A stretch of 64,000 nucleotides of DNA, taken from Limnohabitans sp. Rim8. Its GTDB lineage: Bacteria > Pseudomonadota > Gammaproteobacteria > Burkholderiales > Burkholderiaceae_C. The position numbers and the translations under genes are program-made. The stretch covers positions 62,001 through 126,000 of the forward strand of contig NZ_CAMDLM010000006.1 of the NCBI RefSeq assembly GCF_945901735.1. The letters run 5' to 3'. This document shows, one piece after another, positions 25,611 to 34,505 of this stretch (its first letter is position 1; every line of letters starts with the position of its first letter). Below the pieces are notes generated by a model. The model worked only from the letters and a program-made list of their open reading frames with translations. It ran no database searches and had not been told where the DNA came from.

Positions 25611-26357
25611 TCAGGCGTCGCTGCCCGCTTCGGTGCGTGCCAGCACCAGGGCGCTGACCTGCACCGCCCCCGCCTCGCGCAACACCCGCGCCGCCGTGTG
25701 CAGGGAGGCACCGCTGGTCATCACGTCATCGATCAGCACCACCTTTTTGCCGCGCAACTGCGCGGACCGCAAAGGCTCTACCGCAAAAGCCCCCACCAAA
25801 TTGGCCAGCCGTTCGGTCCGTGGCAGGGTGCGCTGCGAGGGCGTGTCGCGGGTGCGCAGCAGCAAACCGGCGTCGGCTTTGTGCGGGCTGAGTTGGCGTG
25901 CCAGCAACCATGACTGGTTGTAGCCGCGCTCGGCCAGACGCTGGGCCGACAGCGGAATCGGCAGCACCCAGTCGGCCTCGTCGAGTGCGTCTTCCGCCAA
26001 AGGGGTGCTCAGCATCAGCATGGCCAAAGCCCCGGCCCAGCCGGGTTGCTGCTGAAACTTGTAGTGGGCGATCAGGTCCACCCAGGGCCAGGCGTAGGCG
26101 GTGGCCGTCAGGCACAGGTCCAGCGGGGGCGGTGATTTCAGGCAAGCGCCGCAGCGCCTGGCAGGGTATGGCAAGGGCAGGGCGCAACTGGGGCAGCGCT
26201 GCTGGGGTTGGGCAAAGCGGCTGATGCAGGTCTCGCACAGCGGCGAATGGGGCCAGCTTTGGCAAATGGCGCAGCGGCTGGGCAGCCAGCGCCAAAACCC
26301 ACCAGGGCGCGTCGCGGTCGATGTGTCAAGCAAGCCCTGAAGCCAAGCGGGTCTCAT
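25611..26357 (-). CDS. comF: ComF family phosphoribosyltransferase-like protein
   Basis: A 248-residue ComF protein. A four-cysteine-type zinc finger near residues 25-75 ([16 protein letters not shown], then CPSCALPLP and RRCGACL) precedes a type I phosphoribosyltransferase domain with the PRPP loop [17 protein letters not shown] near the C-terminus. ComF proteins take part in DNA uptake during natural transformation, assisting import or processing of single strands at the inner membrane. The ATG at 26357 gives the family length. Divergent from the BioC-like gene across 89 bases. Confidence 0.92.
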   Translation of the reverse strand: MRPAWLQGLLDTSTATRPGGFWRWLPSRCAICQSWPHSPLCETCISRFAQPQQRCPSCALPLPYPARRCGACLKSPPPLDLCLTATAYAWPWVDLIAHYKFQQQPGWAGALAMLMLSTPLAEDALDEADWVLPIPLSAQRLAERGYNQSWLLARQLSPHKADAGLLLRTRDTPSQRTLPRTERLANLVGAFAVEPLRSAQLRGKKVVLIDDVMTSGASLHTAARVLREAGAVQVSALVLARTEAGSDA

Positions 26358-26446
26358 GCAGTCAATATACTCAGCCCGGGCTGACAGAACAAGCACACAA
26401 GCTGTTGGAGCTTGAGCGGGCCCAGCTCCATTGAGACCCCTGCCCC

Positions 26447-27364
26447 ATGCCCCAAGCCCTTCGCCCCCCCTCTTTGGACCCTGTTGCCGCTGCCCGCTGG
26501 CAGGGCCTGCCTGTGTTGGACGCACAGTCGCCTTGGCTGCATGAAGAGGTGGCCACGCGCATGCAGGAGCGGCTGGATTTCATCAAACTGCAACCGGAAC
26601 AGTGGGTGCATTGGAAGCCTCTGCGCGGCGGGCTGGCAGCACAACGTGCGCTCGAGCAGCGTTATCCCAAGGCGCAGGTGTGGCTGGCCGGAGAGCCGCC
26701 AACGCATGCACAGGCCACCCGGCAGGCACTTCAAACGCCGTGGTGGCAAGTGCAGCACTGGCGTGGCCCCAAGCGGCATGAAGGTTTGCCACCCGAGCAC
26801 TCGGTGCAAATGCTGTGGGCCAACATGCACCTGCATGCCAGTGCCGAGCCCCAGGCCTTGCTGCAAACATGGCACCGTGCCTTGGCGGTTGATGGTTTCT
26901 TGATGTTTTCTTGCCTGGGCCCCGATACGCTGCGTGGTTTGCGCCAGGTGTATGCCCAGGCGGGCTGGCCCGAGCCCGCGCACGAGTTCACCGACATGCA
27001 CGACTGGGGGGACATGCTGGTGGAAGCCGGTTTTGCCGAGCCGGTCATGGACATGGAGCGGATCACCTTGACCTATGCCAGCCCTGATACTTTGTTGGCC
27101 GAGTTGCGGGGGCTGGGGCGCAATTTGCATGTGCAGCGATTTCAGGGCTTGCGTTCGCGCCAATGGCGTTCACGCTTGTCAGAGGCCTTGCTGACGCTGG
27201 CGCGCCCCGAAGAGGGCGGACGCTTGTCCTTGGGATTCGAGATTGTTTACGGTCATGCCCTGAAGCCTCAACCGCGCATGAAAATGGCCGCAAAAACCCA
27301 AATCGGTCTGGATCAGATGCGGCTTATGCTGCAATCGGGTGGGGGTATACAGGACAAAGTTTGA
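26447..27364 (+). CDS. BioC-like SAM-dependent methyltransferase
   Basis: A 305-residue protein resembling malonyl-ACP O-methyltransferase BioC, which starts the pimeloyl moiety of biotin. The middle and C-terminal parts fit: VQMLWANMHLHASAEPQALL and GFLMFSCLGPDTLRGLRQV, then the DMHDWGDMLVEAGFAEPV helix. The SAM-binding motif I, however, is WVHWKPLRGGLAA rather than the usual acidic GxGxG loop. It may be a degenerate or divergent enzyme. No other biotin genes are adjacent. It begins 89 bases from the divergent comF. Confidence 0.72.
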   Translation: MPQALRPPSLDPVAAARWQGLPVLDAQSPWLHEEVATRMQERLDFIKLQPEQWVHWKPLRGGLAAQRALEQRYPKAQVWLAGEPPTHAQATRQALQTPWWQVQHWRGPKRHEGLPPEHSVQMLWANMHLHASAEPQALLQTWHRALAVDGFLMFSCLGPDTLRGLRQVYAQAGWPEPAHEFTDMHDWGDMLVEAGFAEPVMDMERITLTYASPDTLLAELRGLGRNLHVQRFQGLRSRQWRSRLSEALLTLARPEEGGRLSLGFEIVYGHALKPQPRMKMAAKTQIGLDQMRLMLQSGGGIQDKV

Positions 27365-27459
27365 GAACTGTCAAAAGATGATTTGATCTCAGGTAAAATC
27401 AGTAGGTTTTTGATCACAGAACTGGCTTGACAGGGTGTAGGGTTAATGAAAGTTGACGG

Positions 27460-27936
27460 ATGTCAAATCAGAATTACCAATTAGCGCAAGTGTCGGGCCC
27501 TGCTGTTCAATGGCGGCTTAAACGCAATTGCTCGGTCACGCCGGTCCAGTTGGGCTGGATGTACCTTTCGTTGTGCACGCTGTCCTTGGGCATCGGGGTG
27601 TTCTTCTGGATGCAGGGGGCCACTTTGGTGCTGGCCTTTGCAGGCGTTGAGGTGGCGGTGGTGGGGTTGGCTTTTTTGACCTATGCCCGACACGCCGCGG
27701 ATGGAGAGATGATTTCCCTGCAAGGCAGCAACCTGGTGGTTGAGCTGGAAACGGCGGGCCGACTGGAACGGGCTGAATTTGAGCGCCAGTGGGTGCGGGT
27801 TGAGCCCAAGTCCGGTGACCAAAGCCTGATCGAGTTGTCAGGTCAAGGTCGATCCATCGAAGTGGGCCGATTTGTCAGGCCCGAGCTCCGGCAAGTGCTG
27901 GCGCGAGAAATCAGGAGGGCATTGCGCTCAGCGTGA
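27460..27936 (+). CDS. DUF2244 domain-containing membrane protein
   Basis: A 158-residue protein with two close membrane helices (about residues 30-50 and 55-75) between a short N-terminal strand pair and a C-terminal soluble domain. The layout and the position directly upstream of coxB fit DUF2244, an uncharacterised integral membrane family often linked to cytochrome oxidase genes. The ATG at 27460 comes after 95 non-coding bases likely to hold the cox promoter; a TTGACA is at 27427 but no matching -10 is evident. Function unknown. Confidence 0.85.
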   Translation: MSNQNYQLAQVSGPAVQWRLKRNCSVTPVQLGWMYLSLCTLSLGIGVFFWMQGATLVLAFAGVEVAVVGLAFLTYARHAADGEMISLQGSNLVVELETAGRLERAEFERQWVRVEPKSGDQSLIELSGQGRSIEVGRFVRPELRQVLAREIRRALRSA

Positions 27937-28011
27937 TGACACTGGCCAAACGGGACGCCCGGCTTGGCCAAAAGTTTGAGTTCAACAGAGTCTTGGAAGT
28001 TAGTGAGAACC

Positions 28012-29184
28012 ATGAAGAATATTTCCAACCAATTGGCTTCTTTGCTGTCCCGCGCGGGCATCTTTGCAGGCGCGTGGGCAACCACGGCAGCTTATGCGGT
28101 CAATGATTTGCCGGGTGGCCCTGCGGTCAATCAGCTCAATTTGCACCCTGCTGCCACCAAAATTGCCGAAGAGCAGCAATGGCTTCACTGGTTCATGCTG
28201 ATCCTTTGCACGGTGATTTTCATTGCCGTGTTCGCGGTCATGTTCTATTCCATCTGGAAGCACCGCAAGTCGGTCGGCCACAAGCCAGCCAAATTCACAG
28301 AATCCATCACGGTGGAAGTGATCTGGACGGCAGTGCCTTTCGTGATTGTGATTTTGATGGCTTTGCCCGCTACCAAAGTTCTGGTCGCGCAAAAAGACAC
28401 CACCAATGCCGATCTGACCATCAAAGCCACCGGCTACCAGTGGAAGTGGGGCTACGACTACATCAAGGGTGAGGGCGAAGGTCTGAGTTACATCTCAACT
28501 CTGGATTCCGGCCATCGCGCCATGTCCAATGCGGGCAAGCCCGAAGGTGATAACTATTTGCTCAAGGTTGACTACCCGTTGGTGGTTCCGGTGGGCCAAA
28601 AAGTACGCGTGATCACCACAGCCAACGATGTGATCCACGCATTTGCGGTGCCTGCTTTCGGCATCAAACAAGATGCGATACCCGGCTTCGTGCGTGACAC
28701 CTGGTTCCGTGCTGAAAAAACTGGCGACTTTTACGGTCAGTGCCAAGAGTTGTGCGGAAAAGAGCATGCGTATATGCCCATCCATGTGAAAGTGTTGTCT
28801 GCACAAGATTACGCTGCATGGGTGGTGGAAGAAAAGAAAAAGCAAGCCGCCAAAGCCGATGATCCGGCCAAAGTCTGGGCCATGGACGATTTGTCCAAGC
28901 GTGGTGAAAAAGTTTACGCTGCCAACTGCGCGGCTTGCCACCAAGCCACCGGCAAAGCGGCGGGTGCCATTAAAGCCCTTGACGGTTCCGCACTCGTCCT
29001 GGACGCGGACAAATCCAAGCAAATCGCTGTGTTGCTGAACGGCCAAAACAACGGTGCCATGCCCGCATGGAAGCAGTTGTCGGACACTGAAATCGCAGCC
29101 GTGATTACCTACACCAAGAACAACTGGTCCAACAAGACCGGGCAAATTGTGCAGCCGGCTGAAATTCTGGCCGCGCGCAAATAA
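28012..29184 (+). CDS. coxB: Cytochrome c oxidase subunit II with fused cytochrome c domain
   Basis: A 390-residue subunit II. After a signal peptide and two membrane helices (about residues 50-75 and 95-115) comes the cupredoxin domain with YQWKWGYDY and the CuA ligands HAFAVPAFG and [13 protein letters not shown] (His, two Cys, His, Met). A C-terminal extension holds a class I cytochrome c with CAACH heme attachment and MPAW as the likely Met ligand. CuA receives electrons from cytochrome c, and the fused domain makes this a caa3-like layout. The ATG at 28012 gives a normal leader. Confidence 0.96.
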   Translation: MKNISNQLASLLSRAGIFAGAWATTAAYAVNDLPGGPAVNQLNLHPAATKIAEEQQWLHWFMLILCTVIFIAVFAVMFYSIWKHRKSVGHKPAKFTESITVEVIWTAVPFVIVILMALPATKVLVAQKDTTNADLTIKATGYQWKWGYDYIKGEGEGLSYISTLDSGHRAMSNAGKPEGDNYLLKVDYPLVVPVGQKVRVITTANDVIHAFAVPAFGIKQDAIPGFVRDTWFRAEKTGDFYGQCQELCGKEHAYMPIHVKVLSAQDYAAWVVEEKKKQAAKADDPAKVWAMDDLSKRGEKVYAANCAACHQATGKAAGAIKALDGSALVLDADKSKQIAVLLNGQNNGAMPAWKQLSDTEIAAVITYTKNNWSNKTGQIVQPAEILAARK

Positions 29185-29216
29185 ACCGTACCGTATTCAA
29201 ATCAAAGGAAATCAAG

Positions 29217-30833
29217 ATGAGTGCCGTTCTCGACCATCACGATCACGCCCATGACGACCACGGTCACGCGCCTGCGGGCTGGCGTCGGTGGGTGTATGCC
29301 ACCAACCACAAAGACATTGGTACCTTGTACCTGCTGTTCAGCTTCGCCATGCTGATGGTGGGCGGTGTGCTGGCCCTGGGCATCCGTGCCGAGTTGTTCC
29401 AGCCAGGCTTGCAAATCGTCAACCCCGAGTTGTTCAACCAGTTCACCACCATGCACGGCATCATCATGGTGTTCGGTGCGATCATGCCGGCCTTTGTGGG
29501 GTTTGCAAACTGGATGATTCCTTTGCAAATTGGCGCCGCTGACATGGCTTTTGCCCGCATGAACAACTTCAGCTTCTGGCTGATGATTCCTGCGTCCTTG
29601 ATGCTGATGGGTTCATTCTTCATGCCTGGCGGCGCACCCGCAGCTGGCTGGACGCTTTACGCCCCCTTGACCCTGCAAATGGGCCCATCGATGGATGCAG
29701 CGATTTTTGCGATGCACATCCTTGGCGCTTCCTCCATCATGGGCTCGATCAACATCATCGTGACCATCCTGAACATGCGCGCCCCGGGCATGACCTTGAT
29801 GAAAATGCCCATGTTCGCCTGGACTTGGCTGATCACCGCTTACCTGCTGATTGCCGTGATGCCCGTGTTGGCGGGCGCGATCACCATGACTTTGACTGAC
29901 CGTCACTTTGGTACCAGCTTCTTCAACCCCGCGGGTGGTGGTGACCCGGTCATGTACCAGCACATTTTTTGGTTCTTCGGTCACCCCGAGGTGTACATCA
30001 TGATCTTGCCGGCATTCGGCATCATCAGCCACATCGTGCCTGCTTTCGCGCGCAAGAAACTGTTCGGTTACGCCTCCATGGTGTACGCCACATCGTCCAT
30101 TGCCATCCTGTCGTTCATCGTGTGGGCGCACCACATGTTCACCACCGGCATGCCCGTCACCGGTCAGTTGTTCTTCATGTACGCGACGATGCTGATCGCC
30201 GTGCCGACCGCTGTGAAGATCTTCAACTGGATTGCCACCATGTGGCGCGGCTCCATGACGTTTGAAACCCCGATGCTGTTTGCGGTGGGCTTCATCTTTG
30301 TGTTCACCATGGGTGGTTTCACCGGATTGATCTTGGCCATGGCCCCGATTGACATCCAGTTGCAAGACACTTACTACGTGGTGGCCCACTTCCACTACGT
30401 GCTGGTGGCGGGTTCCTTGTTCGCGCTGTTCGCCGGTGTTTACTTCTGGATTCCCAAGTGGACGGGTGTGATGTACAACGAATCACGCGGCAAGATCCAC
30501 TTCTGGTGGTCGCTGATTTCCTTCAACATCACCTTCTTCCCAATGCACTTTCTGGGTCTGGCTGGCATGCCCCGTCGCTACGCCGACTACCCCATGCAGT
30601 TCACCGACTTCAACATGATCGCCTCGGTGGGTGCCTTCTTCTTCGGTTTCGCTCAGGTGTATTTCTTCTTATTCGTGGTCTTGCCTTGTATGCTAGGGAA
30701 GGGCGAAAAAGCCCCGCAGAAGCCTTGGGAAGGCGCTGAAGGCCTGGAGTGGGAAGTGCCTTCGCCAGCACCTTTCCATACCTTCGAAAATCCGCCCAAG
30801 CTGGACGCTACAGCCACCCGCGTGATTGGTTGA
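29217..30833 (+). CDS. coxA: Cytochrome c oxidase subunit I
   Basis: The 538-residue catalytic subunit with about twelve membrane helices. Ligands of heme a and the heme a3-CuB centre are seen: TTMHGIIMV (His), FGHPEVYI with the His-Tyr cross-link, [10 protein letters not shown] (CuB histidines) and VVAHFHYVL (heme ligands). It carries out oxygen reduction and proton pumping in the inner membrane. The N-terminus [15 protein letters not shown] is histidine-rich. An AAAGGA ribosome site precedes the ATG, and the stop overlaps the next small gene as TGATG. Confidence 0.98.
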   Translation: MSAVLDHHDHAHDDHGHAPAGWRRWVYATNHKDIGTLYLLFSFAMLMVGGVLALGIRAELFQPGLQIVNPELFNQFTTMHGIIMVFGAIMPAFVGFANWMIPLQIGAADMAFARMNNFSFWLMIPASLMLMGSFFMPGGAPAAGWTLYAPLTLQMGPSMDAAIFAMHILGASSIMGSINIIVTILNMRAPGMTLMKMPMFAWTWLITAYLLIAVMPVLAGAITMTLTDRHFGTSFFNPAGGGDPVMYQHIFWFFGHPEVYIMILPAFGIISHIVPAFARKKLFGYASMVYATSSIAILSFIVWAHHMFTTGMPVTGQLFFMYATMLIAVPTAVKIFNWIATMWRGSMTFETPMLFAVGFIFVFTMGGFTGLILAMAPIDIQLQDTYYVVAHFHYVLVAGSLFALFAGVYFWIPKWTGVMYNESRGKIHFWWSLISFNITFFPMHFLGLAGMPRRYADYPMQFTDFNMIASVGAFFFGFAQVYFFLFVVLPCMLGKGEKAPQKPWEGAEGLEWEVPSPAPFHTFENPPKLDATATRVIG

Positions 30834-30955
30834 TGGACACGGCCATGACCCCTGAACAAAGAAAAAGCAACGTGCGCCTGGGCCTGATCTTGGCTTCGGT
30901 GGCCTGCGTTGTGTTGGCTGGTTTTGTGGCCAAGATATTGATCTTGAATTCCTGA
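30833..30955 (+). CDS. Small membrane protein of the cox operon (cytochrome oxidase small assembly protein-like)
   Basis: A 40-residue protein with one membrane helix (LGLILASVACVVLAGFVAKI) after a basic MTPEQRKSNVR start. Its ATG overlaps the coxA stop as TGATG, and ctaG begins 10 bases after it, so it is clearly part of the operon. Small proteins of this type occur at this place in other beta-proteobacterial cox operons. A second ATG at 30845 would give 36 residues. It probably assists oxidase assembly, by position only. Confidence 0.75.
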   Translation: MDTAMTPEQRKSNVRLGLILASVACVVLAGFVAKILILNS

Positions 30956-30965
30956 GAGAACCAAG

Positions 30966-31595
30966 ATGAACCTGCGCGGTGAAAATGTGAAGATGGTGGG
31001 CAAGTTGGCGATCGTCACCGCTGGCATGTTCGGGTTCGGCTATGCGCTGGTGCCCATTTACAAGGCCATTTGCGAGATCACGGGCATCAACATCCTGTCG
31101 ATTTCTGAGACGCAGGTCCCGGGCAACGCCAAGGCGGGCAAAGCAGCCGAAGTGTTGCGCAACAGCCAAGTGGACACCAGCCGAACCATCACCGTGGAAT
31201 TCGATGCGAATGTGCGCGGACCTTGGGATTTCAAGCCGGAAAAACGCTCCATGCAGGTTCACCCTGGTGAGCTGAGCACCGTGATGTACGAATTTCAAAA
31301 CGTGCAAAACCGCCGCATGGCTGCCCAAGCCATTCCCAGCTATGCCCCACAACAGGCTGCCAGCCATTTCAACAAACTCGAGTGTTTCTGTTTCAACCAG
31401 TACACACTGGAGCCGGGTGAAAAGAAGTCCTGGCCTGTGGCCTTCGTGATCGACCCCAAGTTGTCCAAAGACGTGACCACCATCACGCTGTCCTACACCT
31501 TCTTTGAAGTGGGTGGCAAAACACCAGTGGCACCGACCGCACCATTGGCCGCTGCCGTACAGCCCGTCACGGTCAAGACAGGTTGGGGTTCATGA
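30966..31595 (+). CDS. ctaG: Cytochrome c oxidase assembly protein CtaG (Cox11)
   Basis: A 209-residue copper chaperone that delivers copper to the CuB site of subunit I. One N-terminal membrane helix (about residues 12-30) anchors a periplasmic immunoglobulin-like domain with the copper-binding motif LECFCFNQ (CFCF). Conserved YALVPIYKAICEITGIN follows the helix. Its stop overlaps the DUF2970 start as ATGA. Position between coxA and coxC is the normal order in beta-proteobacteria. Confidence 0.96.
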   Translation: MNLRGENVKMVGKLAIVTAGMFGFGYALVPIYKAICEITGINILSISETQVPGNAKAGKAAEVLRNSQVDTSRTITVEFDANVRGPWDFKPEKRSMQVHPGELSTVMYEFQNVQNRRMAAQAIPSYAPQQAASHFNKLECFCFNQYTLEPGEKKSWPVAFVIDPKLSKDVTTITLSYTFFEVGGKTPVAPTAPLAAAVQPVTVKTGWGS

Positions 31596-31807
31596 CAGCG
31601 CCTGTTCGTCAAACTTCATGGCTGCGCACCATTCAAGTGGTGCTGTGGTCCTTTGTCGGGCTTCGCAAGAATTCCGAATCGCAGCAAGACATTGAAAAGC
31701 TCAACCCCTTCCACATCATCGGTGTGGCCATCGGGATGGCATTGTTGTTTGTTTTGGGGCTGATCGCCCTGGTCAATTGGGTGGTGGCACAGCCGATTGG
31801 CCTTTAA
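31592..31807 (+). CDS. DUF2970 domain-containing protein
   Basis: A 71-residue protein with one C-terminal membrane helix (IIGVAIGMALLFVLGLIALVNWVV, of which GVAIGMALLFVLGLIAL is the core). The N-terminal VLWSFVGLRKNSESQQDIEKL is the conserved block of DUF2970, a small family found between ctaG and coxC. The ATG at 31592 overlaps the ctaG stop by ATGA. Role unknown, probably linked to oxidase assembly. Confidence 0.85.
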   Translation: MTAPVRQTSWLRTIQVVLWSFVGLRKNSESQQDIEKLNPFHIIGVAIGMALLFVLGLIALVNWVVAQPIGL

Positions 31808-31849
31808 CCCGCATCGTTTGATTTCGAATAAGAGAGAGCAGGAGTCCCC

Positions 31850-32731
31850 ATGAGTTCAGCAGCACACGGCACCACGCCTTATTACTACGTTCCGCACCCA
31901 TCGCGTCACCCGGTGATGGCCGCCATCGGCCTGTTTTTCCTGATTCTGGGTGCTGGTCAGTGGATCAACGGTGCCGACTGGGGCATGTATTGCCTGTTCT
32001 TCGGCATGGCATGGTGGTTGATCGTTTTGTACCAGTGGTTCTCTGAGTCCGTGCACGAAAGCGAAACCGGCATGTACGGTCGCAAAATCGATTTGTCTTT
32101 CCGTTGGAGCATGACCTGGTTCATTTTCTCCGAAGTCATGTTCTTCGGTGCCTTCTTCACCGCACTGTGGTGGGCCCGGGCACACTCGATCCCTGCGCTC
32201 GGCAGCTTGGAAAATGCACTGCTTTGGCCTGACTTCAAAGCCGCATGGCCCAGCGTGGTGGCCGGTGCCACCACCTCGCCAGCCGGCTTTGTTGAGCCCT
32301 TCCAAACCATGGGCCCTTTCTGGTTGCCGACCATCAACACCGCTTTGCTGTTGACATCGGGCGTGACCTTGACCATCGCTCACCATGCCCTGCAGGTGGG
32401 TGACCGCAGCAAGACCATCAAGTTCATGTGGATGACGGTGTTGCTGGGCGTCACTTTCCTCTTGGTGCAGGGTTACGAATATGCCCACGCTTGGGGTGAT
32501 CTGAACCTCAAATTGTCTTCCGGCATTTACGGCTCTACTTTCTACATGCTGACCGGTTTCCACGGCTTTCACGTGTTCGTGGGCATGTTGATGCTCTTGT
32601 TCATCACCCTGCGTTTGCAAAAAGGCCACTTCACCAAAGACCGTCACTTCGGCTTTGAGGGTGCGGCTTGGTACTGGCACTTTGTGGACGTGGTGTGGCT
32701 GGGTTTGTACATCCTGGTGTATTGGATGTAA
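31850..32731 (+). CDS. coxC: Cytochrome c oxidase subunit III
   Basis: A 293-residue subunit III with seven predicted membrane helices. Family segments include SEVMFFGAFFTALWW (with the conserved Glu of helix III), QGYEYAHAW and TGFHGFHVFVGM, and it ends WHFVDVVWLGLYI. It stabilises subunit I and proton uptake. AGAGAG/AGGAG ribosome-site sequence precedes the ATG. A long bidirectional terminator follows within 16 bases of the stop, closing the first cox transcript. Confidence 0.97.
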   Translation: MSSAAHGTTPYYYVPHPSRHPVMAAIGLFFLILGAGQWINGADWGMYCLFFGMAWWLIVLYQWFSESVHESETGMYGRKIDLSFRWSMTWFIFSEVMFFGAFFTALWWARAHSIPALGSLENALLWPDFKAAWPSVVAGATTSPAGFVEPFQTMGPFWLPTINTALLLTSGVTLTIAHHALQVGDRSKTIKFMWMTVLLGVTFLLVQGYEYAHAWGDLNLKLSSGIYGSTFYMLTGFHGFHVFVGMLMLLFITLRLQKGHFTKDRHFGFEGAAWYWHFVDVVWLGLYILVYWM

Positions 32732-32746
32732 GCCTGCCCTTGGCCC

Positions 32747-32780
32747 CAACAAAAAAGCGCCCAAGGGCGCTTTTTTGTTG
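32747..32780. terminator. Bidirectional terminator after coxC
   Basis: A perfect 16-bp inverted repeat with an AA loop: CAACAAAAAAGCGCCC (32747-32762) and GGGCGCTTTTTTGTTG (32765-32780). The GC core flanked by A6 and T6 gives a terminator on both strands, for coxC and for the convergent small membrane-protein gene. Confidence 0.93.
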
Positions 32781-32846
32781 GAGATGGATGACGCAAAAAT
32801 GCCGATCAAATCGACATGGCGGTGGCCACAAAGATCGAAGCCTCGA

Positions 32847-33080
32847 TCAAGCCCCTGGAGGAATGCCTGTAGGCTGGATCCAGCCCAATTTCCAGGCCGC
32901 CAGAACGCAGATGAAGAGGACAATGGAAAAGCCGACACGGAAGGCCAGCGCGGTGGCCATGTTGCCTTTTTTGGGTGCTTGGCCCTCAACGGGTGGGGCA
33001 CTGCCCCGCATCATGTACATCAGGGCCGAGCCCAGACTGACCAAAATGGCAAGAAACGCGATGGCGACAAGAATTTTCAT
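32847..33080 (-). CDS. Twin transmembrane protein (DUF2909-like)
   Basis: A 77-residue protein with two membrane helices (ILVAIAFLAILVSLGSALMY at the start and VGFSIVLFICVLAAWKLGW near the end) joined by a short polar loop with GQAPKKGN. This matches the small DUF2909 'twin transmembrane' family placed between coxC and SURF1 in related genomes. I used the ATG at 33078-33080; an in-frame GTG two codons upstream is possible. It diverges from SURF1 with only 14 bases between starts, so both promoters must overlap. Confidence 0.8.
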   Translation of the reverse strand: MKILVAIAFLAILVSLGSALMYMMRGSAPPVEGQAPKKGNMATALAFRVGFSIVLFICVLAAWKLGWIQPTGIPPGA

Positions 33081-33094
33081 GGGCACATTATCCG

Positions 33095-33838
33095 ATGACT
33101 GACAAACCCCTTCACTGGAAAAGATGGCTGGTGCTGGCAGTGGCTTCCGCAGGCGTGGCCATCACCTTTTCTCTGGGGCTGTGGCAGCTTGGCCGCGCCG
33201 AGGAGAAAACCGCTTTGCAAGATGCGCGCACACAGCAAGCGAGCAAAGAGGCGCTGGACGGCCGCACCCTGAGTGGTGGGCCTGAAGGTGTGGCGCAGCG
33301 CAGCGCGTTGATTCACCGCCGCTTGGTGGTGACGGGACGATGGCTGCCCAACCACACGGTGTACTTGGACAACCGGCAGATGAATGCCAAGCCTGGATTT
33401 TTTGTGCTAACCCCGTTGCAGATCGAAGGCACGGGCGAGGTCTTGGTGGTGCAGCGCGGTTGGGCGCAGCGATCTTTCACTGACCGTGCCGCATTGCCGC
33501 CAGTGCAGACGTCTGAAGACCGGATTCAAGTCGAGGGCCATTTGGCCCCATGGCCTTCAAGGCTCTATGACTTCGGTGGCGCCGAGACGGGTCCGATACG
33601 GCAAAATCTCGACCTGACCGCTTACCGTCAAGAATCGGGCTTGAAGGTGCTCGAAGTCACCTTACTGCAGTCGGGCGGGCCCTCGGAAGGCCTGCTGCGC
33701 GAATGGCCCGTGGTGGCCAGTGGTGTCGCCAAGCACCACGGATACGCTTTCCAATGGTTTGGCCTGAGTGGCCTGATCGCTTTACTTTATGTCTGGTTCC
33801 AAATTGTCCAACCCCGCCGCCAAAAACGACCTGCCTGA
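33095..33838 (+). CDS. SURF1 family cytochrome oxidase biogenesis protein
   Basis: A 247-residue inner-membrane protein with an N-terminal and a C-terminal helix flanking a periplasmic domain. Conserved elements are LGLWQLGRAEEK after helix 1, VYLDNRQMNAKPGFFVLTPL, VVQRGWAQ and the final HHGYAFQWFGLS before helix 2. SURF1 helps insert heme a into subunit I. The next gene starts 50 bases inside the SURF1 end in another frame, so the two are tightly coupled. Confidence 0.95.
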   Translation: MTDKPLHWKRWLVLAVASAGVAITFSLGLWQLGRAEEKTALQDARTQQASKEALDGRTLSGGPEGVAQRSALIHRRLVVTGRWLPNHTVYLDNRQMNAKPGFFVLTPLQIEGTGEVLVVQRGWAQRSFTDRAALPPVQTSEDRIQVEGHLAPWPSRLYDFGGAETGPIRQNLDLTAYRQESGLKVLEVTLLQSGGPSEGLLREWPVVASGVAKHHGYAFQWFGLSGLIALLYVWFQIVQPRRQKRPA

Positions 33839-34502
33839 CAGCCCCCTGGCCATGACGGTGCACGACTTGCCCAACCCCGGTTCAGTGGTGCAAGCCGATG
33901 CTCAGCGCACCCGCATGGGCCGCTGGAAAATGATCCTCATGATGCTGGTCTGCGCTTCTCCGGTCATCGCCTCGTATTTCACTTATTACGTGATCCGCCC
34001 CGAAGGCCGTCGTGTGTATGGCGAGCTGATCCAGCCGCAAAAAGACATGCCTCAGATCAGCGCCAAAAACCTGCAGGGCGAATCGGTCACGCTGAGCAGC
34101 CTCAAAGGCCAGTGGTTGTTGGTGACTGTCGCGCCGGGCGCTTGCGATGAACGCTGCCAACAAAACCTGTATTTTCAGCGCCAATTGCGCGAAATTTTGG
34201 CCCGCGAAAAGGACCGGGTCGACCGCGTCTGGTTGGTCACCGACGATACGCCTGTGGCCTCTGGTCTCTTGCCTGCCTTGAACATGGCGCATGTGCTGCG
34301 CCTGGATGCGGCCTCGGTGCAAAGCTGGATCAGCCCGGCCCCAGGGCAGCAGTTGCAGGACCATTTGTACGTCGTCGATCCGATGGGCAACTTCATGATG
34401 CGTTTCCCCGCCAACATGGACGTGCCCAGTGCCTCCAAAGCCAAGCGTGATCTGGAGCGCTTGCTCAAGGCCTCCTCGTCTTGGGACAATGCAGGACGCT
34501 GA
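33789..34502 (+). CDS. Membrane-anchored SCO-like thioredoxin-fold protein
   Basis: A 237-residue protein with one membrane helix (about residues 49-68) and a periplasmic thioredoxin-like domain. A CX3C pair (GACDERCQQN) aligns with the copper-binding CPDVC of SCO1/SenC, and a later QDHLYVVDPMGNF aligns with the SCO metal-binding His segment DHSAGSFTFDPKG. It is therefore probably a second, divergent SCO-type copper or thiol protein for oxidase assembly. The first ATG lies inside SURF1; an alternative at 33852 avoids the overlap and would shorten the cytoplasmic tail by 21 residues. ctaA starts 3 bases after its stop. Confidence 0.72.
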   Translation: MSGSKLSNPAAKNDLPDSPLAMTVHDLPNPGSVVQADAQRTRMGRWKMILMMLVCASPVIASYFTYYVIRPEGRRVYGELIQPQKDMPQISAKNLQGESVTLSSLKGQWLLVTVAPGACDERCQQNLYFQRQLREILAREKDRVDRVWLVTDDTPVASGLLPALNMAHVLRLDAASVQSWISPAPGQQLQDHLYVVDPMGNFMMRFPANMDVPSASKAKRDLERLLKASSSWDNAGR

Positions 34503-34505
34503 GTC

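Noticed and set aside
27427..27432. TTGACA as -35 of the cox promoter
   Set aside because: No acceptable -10 lies 16-18 bases downstream.
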